64,000 nucleotides of DNA from Ascochyta rabiei (lineage: Eukaryota > Ascomycota > Dothideomycetes > Pleosporales > Didymellaceae), in the NCBI RefSeq assembly GCF_004011695.2, contig NC_082426.1, forward strand, positions 558,001-622,000. Reading direction: 5' to 3'. Made by a program: the position numbers and the translations under genes. Under the pieces are notes generated by a model. That model did not search any database. It was not told the DNA's origin and saw only the letters and a program-made list of their open reading frames with translations. Within the stretch, counting starts at the first letter, position 1. Each line of letters opens with the position of its first letter. Shown here piece by piece: positions 33,437-46,900 of the stretch.

Positions 33437-36400
33437 AGTGAGGTGAGTTGAGGCGAGGTGAGGTAGGGTGCATGTATGATGTGTGGTTGTATGTGTACGC
33501 TGTATTCAGTAGGTCTAGAATTGAACATGCTCGCTAAGCGGAATGTGGTGGTTGTGGACATCACTGAGCCATCATTGAACGCATTTTCGCTCTTGCACAC
33601 GGGTATACACAGGTTGAGGACTGACACCACATCCTGTGAATAACGCAAGCGAATGCGACCAATCAACTTCAGATCGCGAGAGCATGAAAATGACTAGGGC
33701 TCCGGGGTCCCACCCTTATCAGTACGCGGCTTCGGCGACCTGGTAAAGCACAAGTGCCACCCACACACCAATATGCATAGTAGTCGCGACCGATCATCAG
33801 CCGTTCACATCGGCCCGCACACCGTTACCCACCTCCTCGGAGCATTCGGTGTGCCCCGCCAGGAGGCTCTGATCTCCAGCCGTGCTCTCGCAATCAAATC
33901 GCCGAACTGCATGGCATGCACACATGCGTGTGCACACACACAGTGTACACCCATCCACATCGGATACCACACGGATACCACACGGATACCAGATCGGCGA
34001 GAGGCCGCGTGTGCAAGATGATATAGGTAGGTTGTGCGCATGCACAGCGTGAGAAGCTCGTGCTGAGCGCTGTTGGATGCAAGTCGCGTGTTCTACCTAT
34101 ATGGACGCGTGCTATAGGCGGCGCAGATGGTGATAGGCCGCCTATAGTGCCCTGTCTGCACGACTCGGACCGGCTTAGCCCAACTTCCCGAATGAGACGA
34201 GCACGTGGGACCGATGCGGAATCGATGAGGAGCAGGATGCCGCCCCAGCCAAACGGTGAAGGCGACACGGAAGTGCTATGTAGTATGGGGTTGATCATGG
34301 CTGTGGGCCGCCCATTTGACCGTATCGCAAGCAAAGACCCGCTCGTTGGCATGCGCGCGGCGAGATCTGTATATTGTCAATATCAATAGTCCCTCTCAAA
34401 GGCTCGCCCTCTCTTTCGCGACATTATCGCCCTTGTTATAGATGACTACTATACTGACTCGCAGTCCTTGCGGCCGGGTGCAGATGACGGCCTCGAAGAA
34501 GCGCTGCAGCACCCCACAGAGCCATGTTTGGAGATGCCAATCCAGACGGGGCCAGGCTAGAGTTGTCCTTGGGTAAGCAAAAGTGAATTCTGGGACAAAG
34601 CGCCATACGACGGCCAGGGGAACGGGCTCGACGGTCCTGTGCGGCCCACAAGGGTGGGGGCTCGTGGATTAATGGGTGGAGGCCTCGGATGAGGTGATTG
34701 ATTTTCAGGGAGAGTTAGGCACGATGCTGATAACGCTGTTTTCGAGAACGCTGTGACAACCCAACATTGCATCACCGCGACGTAGGTGTGCGCAATGAGA
34801 CCGAGGCCACTTACCGGTATTCCCATATCTTCGAAACTCAAAAGACAATCAAGGTGGGCCGATACTAGGGTGGCTGGCATAAGGTACAGTGGTATAGGGG
34901 TTTCGTACTTCAACTCCGCACAGCGTTACAAATGCCCCTGTCTCGTTCTTGTTGCGTATCTAGCTGTGGCTCATGAACCGATGGCCCGCCTCGCCTCGAC
35001 AATCCTTCGGTACCCTGGTTCCACGAGGAAAATGACGCTTGTGTGCTCAAATCGGGCACGCTGGGAACAAACGGCCAGATTTCCTGCCTCAAGCCCCAAC
35101 GTCAAACGGCGGTCTCGGTGTTTCAAAATCACTCCTTAGGTAGCGGCAGACATCTCAACATCCTGTTGAGGTCTTGACTTATCCTGTTCGATTGAGCACA
35201 GCTGGGTGGGGTGTTGTCATTGCGGTTGTTTTTTCCACGGAAAAGGACCAAATGTGCATAAAAAGCACTCGTGAGACGTTGAGAAGTCCATTGGAGAACT
35301 GAAGCTGACGCAGATTCAGATGCAAGCACAGCGATAGTGTTACCGCGGATGCGCTCCGTGCCGTGTGTTAGAAAGCTGACAGATGTAGCTGCCGTGCCTG
35401 CAGACGGCAGCATGGATCAGCGGCCAATGCAAGGGAAGCGCACGTTGAGAGTTTCGGGATTCTCGAGCTTGCTGTATTGAGCAAATCCATCCATCTGGAA
35501 AGCTTGCATCCTCCGTTTGGCCGCTCGGAACCAGGTGCAACGAGATCGTTATGAGGGGATGTTGTTTCAACACCTGGTCTGCGTTGTCGTTTGACTTGCC
35601 GTTTTGGAGCATCAGGATGCATGCGAGCGAATTGGTGATCAAGTGGGACCTGGGTCGAAGGATTTGCTTTTGTCATCGTTGGACGTTGGAAGAAGGCTGT
35701 TGTTTATGGTGGCACGACGTCATCTGTTGATGGTGCCTGTCGGACGCGGCAGGAGGCGTTGCAGCCCGCTAGACCCTTGCTTGCCAACACTCTGGAGAAG
35801 GATACACCCGCTCTTTGTGCTACCTCGGGGTCCCACTTGCGCCTGTCGCAATCATGACAGTTTTGACTGAGACCCAGGATGCAGCTGGACGGTAGGCGCA
35901 GTAATTGAGTTATTGGATTGCGCTGAAGTGGGACCGGAGATGAGCGCTCGCGCATACCGAAGAGCGGTCTGAAGCTCTGTGGTTTGGAAGCGCTGTCGCC
36001 ATCGCATTATGTACAACAAGAGACAGCTGTGTAACCAACTTGCTGAGTGAGGAAGGCGCATCTGAGAAGGAGCAATTGCGATTTGCCGGCAATCAGAACC
36101 CTGCTGCATGTGCATGCGTGTTGCAGATGTGTCATCCGACGACATGCAGTAAAACAATGCGTGACACAATCACGACGGCGATTCTTTCGCAGTTGGCCGT
36201 AACAGGCAGGCAGGCACTTGGCAAATGGCTGCAGGATAGACCTGCGCTCTGGTATCCATCTCCGCCTCGGACTGATGTAGATTGATGCGCTGTGGCCGAT
36301 CCAGTACGTGGAGCGAGCGCACATCATCATGTGTAGTTGTGAAGTAAAGACAGTACGGTTAGAATATTCATGTATCTACGCTGTAAAAGTCGCAACGCTT

Positions 36401-36702
36401 GTAATGTCCTCCAGGTATAACGATGGAAGTGAAGACTATGCTATGATGCAACTTTTGCAGGCCAATCTTGGCAAAGAAACAGGCAGCCAGCGGTGGTTTT
36501 TCTCGTAAAGACAGTATATAATCCAGTCGAGGTCGGATACTGGGTGAAGCAATGACCCGCCAATCCAATGAAGCCCAAACAGACAATCGCCAGGGGTATA
36601 GTATCCGTAAAAAAAGAAGCAACGTGGGGTAGTCGAGCTATGATGTGGTATCTAACAACATATACAAGGAAATCGTAGAGCTCAGACAGAAGAGAGGGGT
36701 GA
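33437..36702. other. Intergenic region, 3.3 kb, no gene seen
   Basis: It separates the convergent dehydratase and scaffold genes. Frames of 60 to 118 codons occur on both strands without motifs. A short direct repeat of about 11-12 bp (CACGGATACCA) lies near 33958-33990. I see no RNA gene or transposon ends. Confidence 0.5.
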
Positions 36703-39700
36703 TTAGTTCTCCTCCATAAGAGCTTCTTGGTCGCCAGACTCACGCCATTCGCGCGAGCGTTCCGACAGGCGTTTCACGCCCTGGACACGCTCAGCCCAAA
36801 GTGACTCGGAGGGCGACCTGAATGTGTATGCGCGTTGTGAGGAAATGACACCGATCGCCTGCAATACGGCCTTCCTCGAGTCTCTGCCAAACACTGCAGG
36901 ATGGTTGATCCATTCCAAGCTAGACTCCAATTCTGCATCGAGTGCGTGCATGGTTCTAGCGTCGATGCCCGCTGCGGGGGTGAACGGACTGTTGGCATGT
37001 GGCGAGGGGGTTCGTGGTCGAGTGTCTCCGCCACTGCTATGTGTAGGTGACGAGGTCCCAGTGCTGCCGGTTGTGCTGGGAGCGTCGTGTCGCCGTTGGC
37101 CTGGAGGCGGCAGAGGCGGCAGCCCTCCCTTGCCCAGCCCCTTCAAAATACTTCGCGTCTCTTTAAGAAGATGGTGTGCTCGTTCATGTTGACCGCGCGA
37201 AACTAGCGTAAGTGAACGCGTCAACATGTCTGATGTCAGAAGCTCCATGCGACGCTGAACAACATGCGGGTGAGGGGGAATAGGTGGTGTCGGTGGAAAT
37301 GCTGTAGAGCTCTTTTTGGGACCAGAAGGTAGTAGGGTAATAGCAAGCAATGAGGGTCTTGGCAGGTGTGAGACAGTTCCTTCCCGGAGAATGTCGCCAT
37401 ATGTGAGGTCGGCTTGGATCAATGGCACTTCTTCTACGCTGAGTGTGCGTGAATCATCTTGGTCGAGCGGGCCGCCTAAGGCTTCCAATCCAGATACAAT
37501 AGTCTCCCAAGGGTCCTGCAGGAGCTGCTCGGGCGAGCCTGAGTCCGGAGCGATGGCTAGCTGCACTAGAATATCTAGTGACGATTAGCAACATGAAGTA
37601 TTGTGTGGGATCTGTTGCTCTGCATACCTCGCTTGTCGCCGAAGCGCAAGTCGCCCAGTGCAGCTTCGGCATCTCTTCCAGTAGCCCGTTTTGTGATTTG
37701 CAATGCCCCGCTGATCTTAACAAATTTGGCAGGTGAGCCTTCAGGTAGACGTAACTTCAGCCTGACGTTCTGGTGCGAAGTAGTCTGGAGTGAACCAAGA
37801 CACCCTGCAACACACTCGCGCAGCATCATCCAATCCTTCACGTAGGTGTAGGATGCCTTAGTTCGCGTAGACAACTCGATCATGGTGTCGGGCTTGTGAG
37901 TAAGACCAAGGCCAAATGAGTGAATGGAGACCCTGAGCACGATGTTAGCCGGAGAAAGGTGAGCTACGAGCGATGAGACATACTTTGCAGCTTCAGCGCG
38001 GGAAATCACAAAGTCCACGCTCTCAACATCTGAAGTGGACGAGTCGCTGATGAGCAGTATGCTTGAAAGCGGATTGCTCGACTTTCGTTGCATCAGCAAA
38101 TCCATGGCTACGTTGGCGCCATCTACCACGTCAGCACGGAGGCTTTTCTGGCCTACAGGCCGTATCGATTCGAGTACTTTGGGCCAGTCCCTCCAAGCCT
38201 TGCCGGTCATACCGACGATGGGAACACCGCCGCCGCTTGAACCAAATGTTACTAGTCCCATGCGGTCACGTTCACCAAGGTTGTGAACGAGGAACCTAAG
38301 AGTGTCTCGCAACAAGTTGATCTTCAAGCCCTGCATTGATGATGACACAGGGATGACCACGACGACATCAATGGGTACGTGAACGGAGCCAGACAAGCGT
38401 GGTTCTGGGGGACCAGCGCGAGAGCTAGTGTATTCAGTAGGAGCAGTCATTGTCGAGCGCGCAGCGCCGTAAGAGGAGTTGACGGACGAGACTCGCTTGG
38501 GTCTTCGATAGTCATCTTCTTCGGTTCCGGAGTGGTCCTGGTCATAATCTGGCATTCCTCTGCTCATGGGGAAGTCCAAGCGGACATCCATCAGAGCCCG
38601 TCGCCACAGCTCCAGCTGGCTCCGGTCTGGGAACTGCAGATGGAACGAAGGCAGCTCTGCCACGGAAAGGCTTAGGGTGAGGATGAGGTCATCAGGCGAG
38701 TGTTCAACCTGGTTCAGGTGCTTCTTGATAAGAATGGAGCCCTTCAGCGTGCACTTTGACTTCTTCGCCGATCTGGACGCCTTTGTGTTGTCCCACTGGG
38801 GCTGGGCAGTACCCTTCTTCTCCTTGACACATATGAGCATCTCAGAAAAGAGATAGCATTCGAGCTCTTGCCACGACTGCCGGTCCTTGCCAACGCGGAT
38901 CTGACCGTGCAGACGCAGCTTGCCAAAGCGTGAGAAGTCAAGACCGTGCCAATTGTCAACACGAGCATGCAGATCCTCGGTGGTTTCGTCCAGAACTTGT
39001 TCGGATTCGTACGGTGTGTCAAAGTCGTAGGCGGCGTGCCTGCTGCGTGCCGGCGATTTGGGGCGCCCAAACGAGCTCTCGGTCGCGCTTGCTAATGAGA
39101 GCAAGGGCGCACCTCGCATGTCCTCAGGGTCTGGCCGCCATTTTCCTTCCACCACCTCGACCGTCACCAAACACGTCAAACTTTGCTGTTGCCGCGACTT
39201 GCTGAGTGTTGGAAATTCGCTTCGAACGGTTACTGTTGGCGCCGGGATTGGGTTCTTCAAGAGTGCACGGGGGCTGCTGAGGCTGGTTTCCATCGACTGC
39301 ACGTCATAGTCGTGTCGCCGACCGTCCTGGGCCGCCGCGTAATCTTGCGAAGAGGCTGCGCCCGTTGCGCCACTATCGCTCCGCAAATGTTGACGCGACA
39401 TGGAGCCACCTCGGTCAGAGCCGCGCTCACGGCTATGGCTGCTGTCCCGTTGTCGTGTATGGTGTGAGGGTGCGAATCGAGCTGAAGCATCGCTGCCGTT
39501 GCGAGAACGGCCTTGTGTCTGGCCGCTGGCGGAGTGCATCGTCTGGTTATCCCATGGCGTCGGTGTGTTCTGGTGACTCCTTTGGCTTTGGCTATGGCCC
39601 TGGCCTTGGCTTTGGCTTTGGCTGCTGATCTGCGGCGCCTCCGCCTGCACTGAGCGAACGATCTTCTCTACAAGCAACTGTCAGCATTTCTCCGTCGCTT

Positions 39701-40349
39701 CATTATGAGCGGCCACACGCACCAAGGTCTATGTTGCCTCCTCGGCTGGTGTCAAGGCCGAGCGTTGCGTTACATGTTGGACACTCCTTGGCTTCAAACT
39801 CGCGGATGTATTCGTAGAAGCAAGCTTCGTGGGAGACATGGCCGCACGACAGCTGCAGGATACGTTCGCCTCGCAGTGTGTGCTCAAGCGCCTCCTCACA
39901 TACGGCACAATCGCTGCCTATGAAAGTGCGCTCTCGTCTGGTGCGCGACCTCTCGATGTCGAGCACGCCGGCCATGCCTCTGGCGCTGTGCAACGGTACC
40001 TGGCGGTCGACACTGGCGTCGTTGCGTTGGGGGTATGACGAGAAGAGCTTCGCAGTGGCGGTGGATGAAGTATTGTGGGAGCTGCGCGAGCCAGGGCGCA
40101 AGCCTCCTAGGAAAGTCATGAGTGCCCTGAGCTCCTAGACAGGTCTTAATAGTTTAGGGAGCAGGTACCGTCGCTGTGATCTGCAGTGGATCTGAACTCG
40201 ACAACCTTCTCCTTGTTCTTCTTCTGGTGCTTGCGGCCCAGCAAACCAAGTTCCAGCAGGTTGGCTTCGATGAGGTTCTGTTTCTGGGTATGGTGGGGGA
40301 GACTTGGGGGTCTGGAGCCAGACAAAGGAGCACGAAAACCGTTCGACAT
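36703..40349 (-). CDS. RING-PH-VWA scaffold protein, Far1/Ste5-like
   Basis: Four exons, 40349-40169, 40106-39723, 39667-37628 and 37574-36703, encode 1158 residues. The first exon (MSNGFRAPLSG start, then NLIEANLLELGLLGRKHQKK) is recovered because its donor and the acceptor at 40107-40108 agree in phase. Domains in order: RING-H2 at 127-172 (CAVC...CGHVSHEAC...CPTC, all eight ligands), a Ser/Gln-rich linker, a PH-like domain at about 436-550 ending ELWRRALMD, and a VWA-like domain at about 618-805 whose MIDAS site is degenerate (IPVSSS in place of DxSxS). The tail has proline-rich and helical segments. This order is that of yeast Far1 and Ste5, which bind G-beta-gamma and recruit the pheromone MAP kinase module. 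In filamentous fungi such proteins are predicted mating-pathway scaffolds. Confidence 0.85.
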
Positions 40350-41149
40350 GGAAGGATCCTGGTCGCGGAGCAATTGACTTGTCTTTTGGTCGCTTCACAC
40401 TCGTTTCAGCATCAAGAGGGCACACGGAGGATCGCTGCGCAGAGCCCGCCGCGGGCCAGGTGACTTTTAGGTTAAAGTCAGGTACCGGCTCGTGTGCAGC
40501 GTGCCGGGGTGGGTGTGCGATTCAGGCGAGGGGACCAGGGTTTGCGAGGATACTCGACTGCGCGGCTGCAGCAACGCGGTAGGTACTACTTGGTATGTAT
40601 GCTTCGACGACGTCAAAATGCAGAGGAGAAGATGCGAGTGGAGACGGGCGGGATTGGCTTGCCATGCTTATATCTCCCGTTCTGCGACCACAACCGAGGC
40701 GGGCTGCAGCTACTGCGTTTGCCAGGAAGCCTAGCAGAGAACGGCATGGCTGCAGGCATCACGCTGTACGGTTTCGGTGCCCCTGTCATGGCACGACACG
40801 CCAGCGTCCATGCAGCAGGGTACAAGTATCTAGCTGGCGCACAGGGCGGCGAGGAATAGGGAGGCCTGGCGGCGCGGAACAGCTGCGCCACATGGCCTCT
40901 CATTGGCTTGAAAATTACGCTCGGCCCCGGCCTTGGGCGCCCATGGGCCATAGTGGCGGGTCTCCGGGACAGCCGTTCCCTTTGCAAATCGCAGGCTGGG
41001 AGCACTCGGCACCGCGCTCACTCGCTGTTTGACGATGCAACCGCCCGCCGGCGCTCCAGGGCATTAGGAGCTCTCAGACACAACACGCTGCCAAAAGGGA
41101 GACAGAATGATACGCTGCCGTCGCCTAGCCTGGCGCCCGGCACGATTCC

Positions 41150-41185
41150 CATGACTCCCATGACTCCCATGACTCCCATGACTAC
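41150..41185. repeat. 9-bp repeat (CATGACTCC)n
   Basis: About four tandem ATGACTCCC units. Confidence 0.85.
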
Positions 41186-43724
41186 TAGATATCGGTAGCC
41201 GGAATCGCGCTCGTCACTTGCGCCTCCGGCCGCTAGAAGCTGCTGCCACCCTTCCATTGCCAGGCGAGTCGTCGACGGACTTGCTGCAGCGCCCAACTAC
41301 CTATGCTGTCCTGATTTCTCGTCCTGCGCTCAGACGTCTGCCCTTTGCCCCATGTCGAGTCAGACCTCTGGTCATAAAGTCTGGTTCCTGCTAGGGTACT
41401 GCAGAGATTGCACAGGACCAATTGTCGAATACCTCTACCGGAATGAATGGCAAGCAGTCCTCACAAATCAATTGGAGCAGCATGCTCTGTGCTTCTAGAG
41501 TAATGTGACGCGTCGTTCACGCGCTGGAACCTTGATGGGACCGGAAAAGTTAGGTCTTCGGCAGCCAACGACCATCCTGATTCCTGATATTGACCCAAAG
41601 ATCTGCAGCCAGTGGAACCCTGCTGTTCACGTCGGATCTTCTGTTCCTAGGTCAGGTATCCCAGCCCAGCATTCTCAGTCCTTTATGCAGAGTAACTCTG
41701 CCCACAAGGCTTCCAACCACTAATTGGTCGCATCCTGTTCCTCAGCCTGGCTTGTAGAAGGAGACTCCTTCCCATCGACTTGCTTGACGCACCCTCAAAC
41801 ACTACGACGGACGATACTTTTAGCGGCCTGCGCGCGTTGTCATGTAAGAGTTGAAATCTGCTCAGCAATGTCTGACACTCGTCGGTGTCTTATGCCGTCT
41901 TGATCAATGGCACTTAGAGCTCGACTGTGGACACGGCTTGTAGAACCATGCAGTTACATATGTTGAAGATGCCACGACGGGCCTGAACTTCGATGGAGAA
42001 CAATCTTCCGCCAACGTCCGAATCAGCTCGTTGATCTATGTTTCGAATTAAGGGATCAACCCTGGAGTAATGCTATTCTTTGGATGCTCTGCTGGGGTTT
42101 GCGAATCATGATTTGCAAGCGGAATCGCGCATCACATTGCCTCGTCTCCACTTGCCGTATGTCCATCCCATTGACTTACTGTTACGCGTCTCAAGCTCGT
42201 AAGCAGGGTTTCTGGTTGTCGATCTGTCTTCGATGTTACAAATATCCGTGGATTGCACTGGCCAGTGGCGCTACTGCACACATCTGGTCAAGTCGTCGAC
42301 TAGTATCGCGGTGTTGCTATGTTTGCACCTCTGTTCAGATGCGACAAACGAGATGAACCGACTATACAACGGACACAGCGCTTCGCTATGCGCTCTTGGC
42401 AGGTATCGGCTCCAAATAGAGAGTCGCATGCTTATAGATTCTTTCACGCGCGCGAAACACTCTTCTTACCAGCCCTAAGCGCTCAACATCAACCGTCTTC
42501 TCGATCAGACTGCACAACTCGTATCTCAGTTTACCCAAGGTGCAGATACAGAGCTCCTGCTTTCGCTCAACACTGGCGACTGTCATTCGTTTTAGTTCGC
42601 TCTCATCTAGCGCAGCCACACGAAACCGCTATTTGACACCGTCACGGCACGAGGCAGCCGCACCATGAGAGCTTGCTCCCTTTCCCCACCCACTAAGTTC
42701 ATACACCGCACGATGACGCGACCACGAGGTTGTTTCCCGCTAGTTAGTCCAGCGGCTTCTCCACTCCTTCTCGAAAATTCCCATGGAAAATCTCCTAAGG
42801 CGTCTCCTTGTTACATCTAGCGTCTACTGTCAAGTGACGTGATCAATGGAGCTGCGAGTGCGAAGGGTTATACAAGAGTTAATTTGCCGTATTGAAGCAA
42901 TATGCAACAGTGATTCAAGACACCATCCTCAAGTTCACCACGCTACCGGCAATTACCCGCAGTTCCTTCGATAACTACCAAACAAGGTAACGATCACTTC
43001 TTCATTAGCATCTTACACCAGGAAACCAACCAGTCAGTAGAGTGTTTCTTCCTCCGAGAGGACACTGGACGCCACTCCTTAGCATCTACTGCATCCTTGC
43101 ACACGTGGCTTTTGAAACCTCTCCTCCGGCCTGCACATCACAAATACTATATTGCAAGCGCAGTTACATCACGTGAATGACGTTCTTGGCGCTCAAACTG
43201 CAGGCCGATACCTGTGGTGCAGCGTCTGCGTTGCGTTGTTCATGTATTGAGTTCATTTGGTCAACTTCACGATACTTAGAATTGCTCACTTTACCAGGCC
43301 GGCCCTGCATCACTTTGAAACGACTCTTACGCATGTCAGCCCAAATCCTTCGTTCAAGGTGCCGGGAGGGAAATAATTCCTCGTTACATTCACAACGGAG
43401 CCCGCTCCGCTCTCTCTTACGACCTTGGAACAAAACCGCGTTGCTCGGGTCAACGTCCCCCCCCCCCCAACTTCTTGTGGTACGCTAGGGGGAAGCTTCC
43501 AGATCTTGACTAGTTTTATCTTTGCACATGAAATACTTGGATGGGTGTCCAAAGGTGTAATTGAACAGCCCAGCAACCTCTCGTGCGAGGGGCTTTAGAT
43601 CGGTCCAATCGTTAGAGCGAGCTAGTACCATCAATCAACTTGGGAGAGCTTCCTTGGTGAATTATGCTCCAACCGCCGAGGTTCTGCCAACGCTGGTCTT
43701 TACCCAAGGCTCCATATACTTATC

Positions 43725-43905
43725 AACAAGCACACTTTTTAGAGCATAGGCTCTCACTATAGGACTACGAACACACATTTACTATCCCCTTACATGAACA
43801 CGCTCCTTAAATTACTAGAGTAGCTTAACTACTCTCGTCTTATATAGTCTTAGACTCACACAGGACGTTAAACTAATCAATCAATCAATCAAACAAGCAC
43901 ACTTT
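43725..43905. repeat. 14-bp direct repeats flanking about 150 bp
   Basis: AACAAGCACACTTT occurs at 43725-43738 and again at 43892-43905. Between them is AT-rich sequence with the hairpin GAGTAG-CTTAA-CTACTC and an (ATCA)n run at the right edge. It could be a small mobile element with its target duplication, or chance duplication. Confidence 0.5.
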
Positions 43906-46900
43906 CTCGTGATGGTGCGCACCAACTTACAGTGCGATTCTGCCGGCATACATCTGCGCGTACATTGTCAAACCGATAAGCTGCTCCAGAAGGGGTTGAT
44001 AAGCGTCTCCGTACGTGACATTCACTGCCACAGGACACTATTGCCAGACTAGCAACTTGGGCTTCTGCGCATTCCGCAGAAGTCGATCTGCTCAACGATG
44101 ATCTGCAAACGACATGTCTGTCCATGAGCCAGGCTTCAACAAAACTAAAAGTAGATGTCTCATTCCGCAGTTTAACACTCCAGGCTAGCGACAGTGACAT
44201 GCCGTGAACGCCTTACCTTTGATGTCGGCGATCAGCTTGGCACCATACAAGCAAACATGAGTACCCCTGTTGATGGCATATAGTAGGCGATATGGACTAG
44301 TTGTGATTTTCGATCTCCGCTCTCGATGGTGGATAGTCTTTCCTTTCTGCAAGCCTGTCATGCAGCTTCATGCGGGAGCAGCTATCTTATCAGATTTCCG
44401 CGCATCTACACATTCTCTGAAACATTATGGCCTCTGGCTGCAACTGCTCCAAGAAAAGCAAATGGACACTCGAGTTCTCTAGCCGAGCGTTGGCCACGTT
44501 CACATCGCGGAGATCAATCCGAAGCCGAACTCGACCACAGCGATCTGCATACAGCCCTAATACCAAAGCTTTGGTGCTAACGTAGGTTTCACAGCGCACG
44601 GCTACCTTATTTCCATGCGTCGAGAACACCGGATGATGTTCCTAAACAAGTCTTGAAAGGTTACAAAGAACCGCGCATCTGTGCACGTAACCAGACTCTC
44701 GGGTTCCCAGCCTGTCTGTCACCTGCACTTCGAACTTTCGGAAGGCGACTGACCCCTTGGAGCAGGGCTGAAGATGAACACAAGGCCATTGTCGAGTCGA
44801 TTTTTGGTGACTGGTAGATTCCGACACGGTGACATGCGGTATAGTTCGTGGGGATGTCTGTTGATGTTAACTTCTTAGACGTCTCGCACTGCTGGCTACA
44901 TTTGGTCAAGCTCTCAGTATACGCAAAGCATGTCCTGACTAAAGAAACATCACAGTTCTGTCCGCGGTCGTTGATCCTAGGCGTGCAGAGTTATGTTTGA
45001 TCGAACTCTGAGGCTACGGGCTGTTGGTGTCCTTGGTGCCTCATGCTGTTCGAGCGCTATTGCCGAGCAAGCTCATGAACATCCACTGTTCACCATTTAA
45101 GCTTGCGTCCAGGTGACACTTCTCTCTATGGCTACGCACTTCCGAAATTTGAATCGGACACCGTGTACAGGCGCTCCAGGCCAGCAGGACTGGACCATCA
45201 ACGGAGCACTAGATAATCCTACTGATCATGTGCTCGTACACCATGCGCCTGTTGCGTGATATGTAACAACCAATCGATATCACACCTGGGAAGTTCCTTA
45301 TACCAGAACGATATTTGATGTTGAACGTTTGCACTGCCTGCAGCGGAGCAGAGCACATCCGTGCAAATTTTTAAAGTGACTTACGAAGATTGCGAGACAC
45401 TACGCCAACTATAACAAGTCGATTACGGTATTTCAAAAACTACCTGACTGTATAGCAGACCGACTCAGAAGCAGCAGTAAACGCATCCAATCGCATACAC
45501 TTCAGGCAAGGCCAACAATGCATTAGGAATAGCTCCCGTAACAGTGACTTCTCTGTCGCACCCGAAGAATGAGGTAAGGGGAAGTTTCGACTTCCAACGC
45601 CTCTAACCAACGCGACATCAACAAAGTGGTGCTGAATTTTCCGAAACTCGCGTTCGAGAGCTGGCGTGCGGTAATATATAAACAGGCGTTACTGTAGCTG
45701 CAACCCACTCCCCAACCCAGACTCAACAAATTGACAGGCATCGGAGAAACTTGCGTACGGAAACTGACACGAATCTCTAGCGAAAGTTTCGGGAACCACT
45801 GCGGCAAGCTCTTTGAAAGACACGATGTAGTGGTGCATCTCAAGATACTATTAAAGATGTCTACAAGGTTGGAGAGGCTGTTTACCGAAGAAGTTTAGAA
45901 ATCCCCAATCGCTGACGCACTGTAGTCAGAACCCAGGAAATAATGAGAGTGGGAGAGAAGAATCTCCGTTCAGCAGAAGTAGCCGAGCTAGCAATTAGAA
46001 GCAAACATTTGGATATGTTTTCAGGGAGGATGTACCATGTGTCAAGCCGTTTTTAGTGGCAGAAATCTATTCTTTACTAATCAACCACGTTGTAAAACAT
46101 ACATTCAGGTCTCGTATGACAGCTCGCATCCTTATCATATAAACGACGCATATACCGTGTCTGTTCTCCGAGTTTTGGCGAAAGGCACTGACAGCCTAGA
46201 GTTGCCCTGTGATACATGGCTGTACTTCAGCCATCTATCCACATCACTAAAAATATCAGGTTAGGTGACAGACTGGGACAGCATGCAGAGCAAAACACAA
46301 TAACTACAGAAAACCAGCCAGTAATCTACCGGCCCGCGTTCATAGTCTGTGTTGTTAAATCAACGTTCCGGAACTGGGGTGGGTGCGTACATATCGCTAG
46401 GCATTATAACACAAAAGAATTAAGCCTGTCTATGCCTAGTATTTCTGAAGTCAGAGTTTAGATTAGATATGGAAACCTGCAACCTCTGGTCTAGTTTCGG
46501 ACCGATAGCGCTCTTGCAGACTCGGCCTGTGTGTCCCCTAGAAGATGTGATATTCGCAAGCTAGGTCTTTACGCGACGGCCACACGTACTCCTGTCCGAG
46601 GTTCAGTTATCAAGGCCTAATCATGCGCATGGCTAGAAAACTCAGTCATACTCGTACATGATTAGCTCCGTATCAGTAGGGATATCAAGTTTTACAGAAT
46701 GCGCGGGAATCTTTGTTGCATAAATCTTACACTACGGTCATGGAGAAGCGAAAGGCAATCCACGAGTCTGATAAAACACTGTAGATGCCGCACAGCAGCA
46801 AAGGAAGCGCGAACATAAAATCGAAGAGACCCATAACTCTGGTCGTCCTATATTCGACACACTCGAACCAGAACAGAGCATTTAGTCAAACGAATTCTAT

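Noticed and set aside
40146..40425. Separate short gene upstream of the scaffold
   Set aside because: One of its frames joins in phase to the scaffold's second exon, so it is better explained as the scaffold's first exon.
43457..43468. C12 run as a regulatory i-motif
   Set aside because: A single homopolymer without further C tracts is not enough; it may also be a sequencing artefact.
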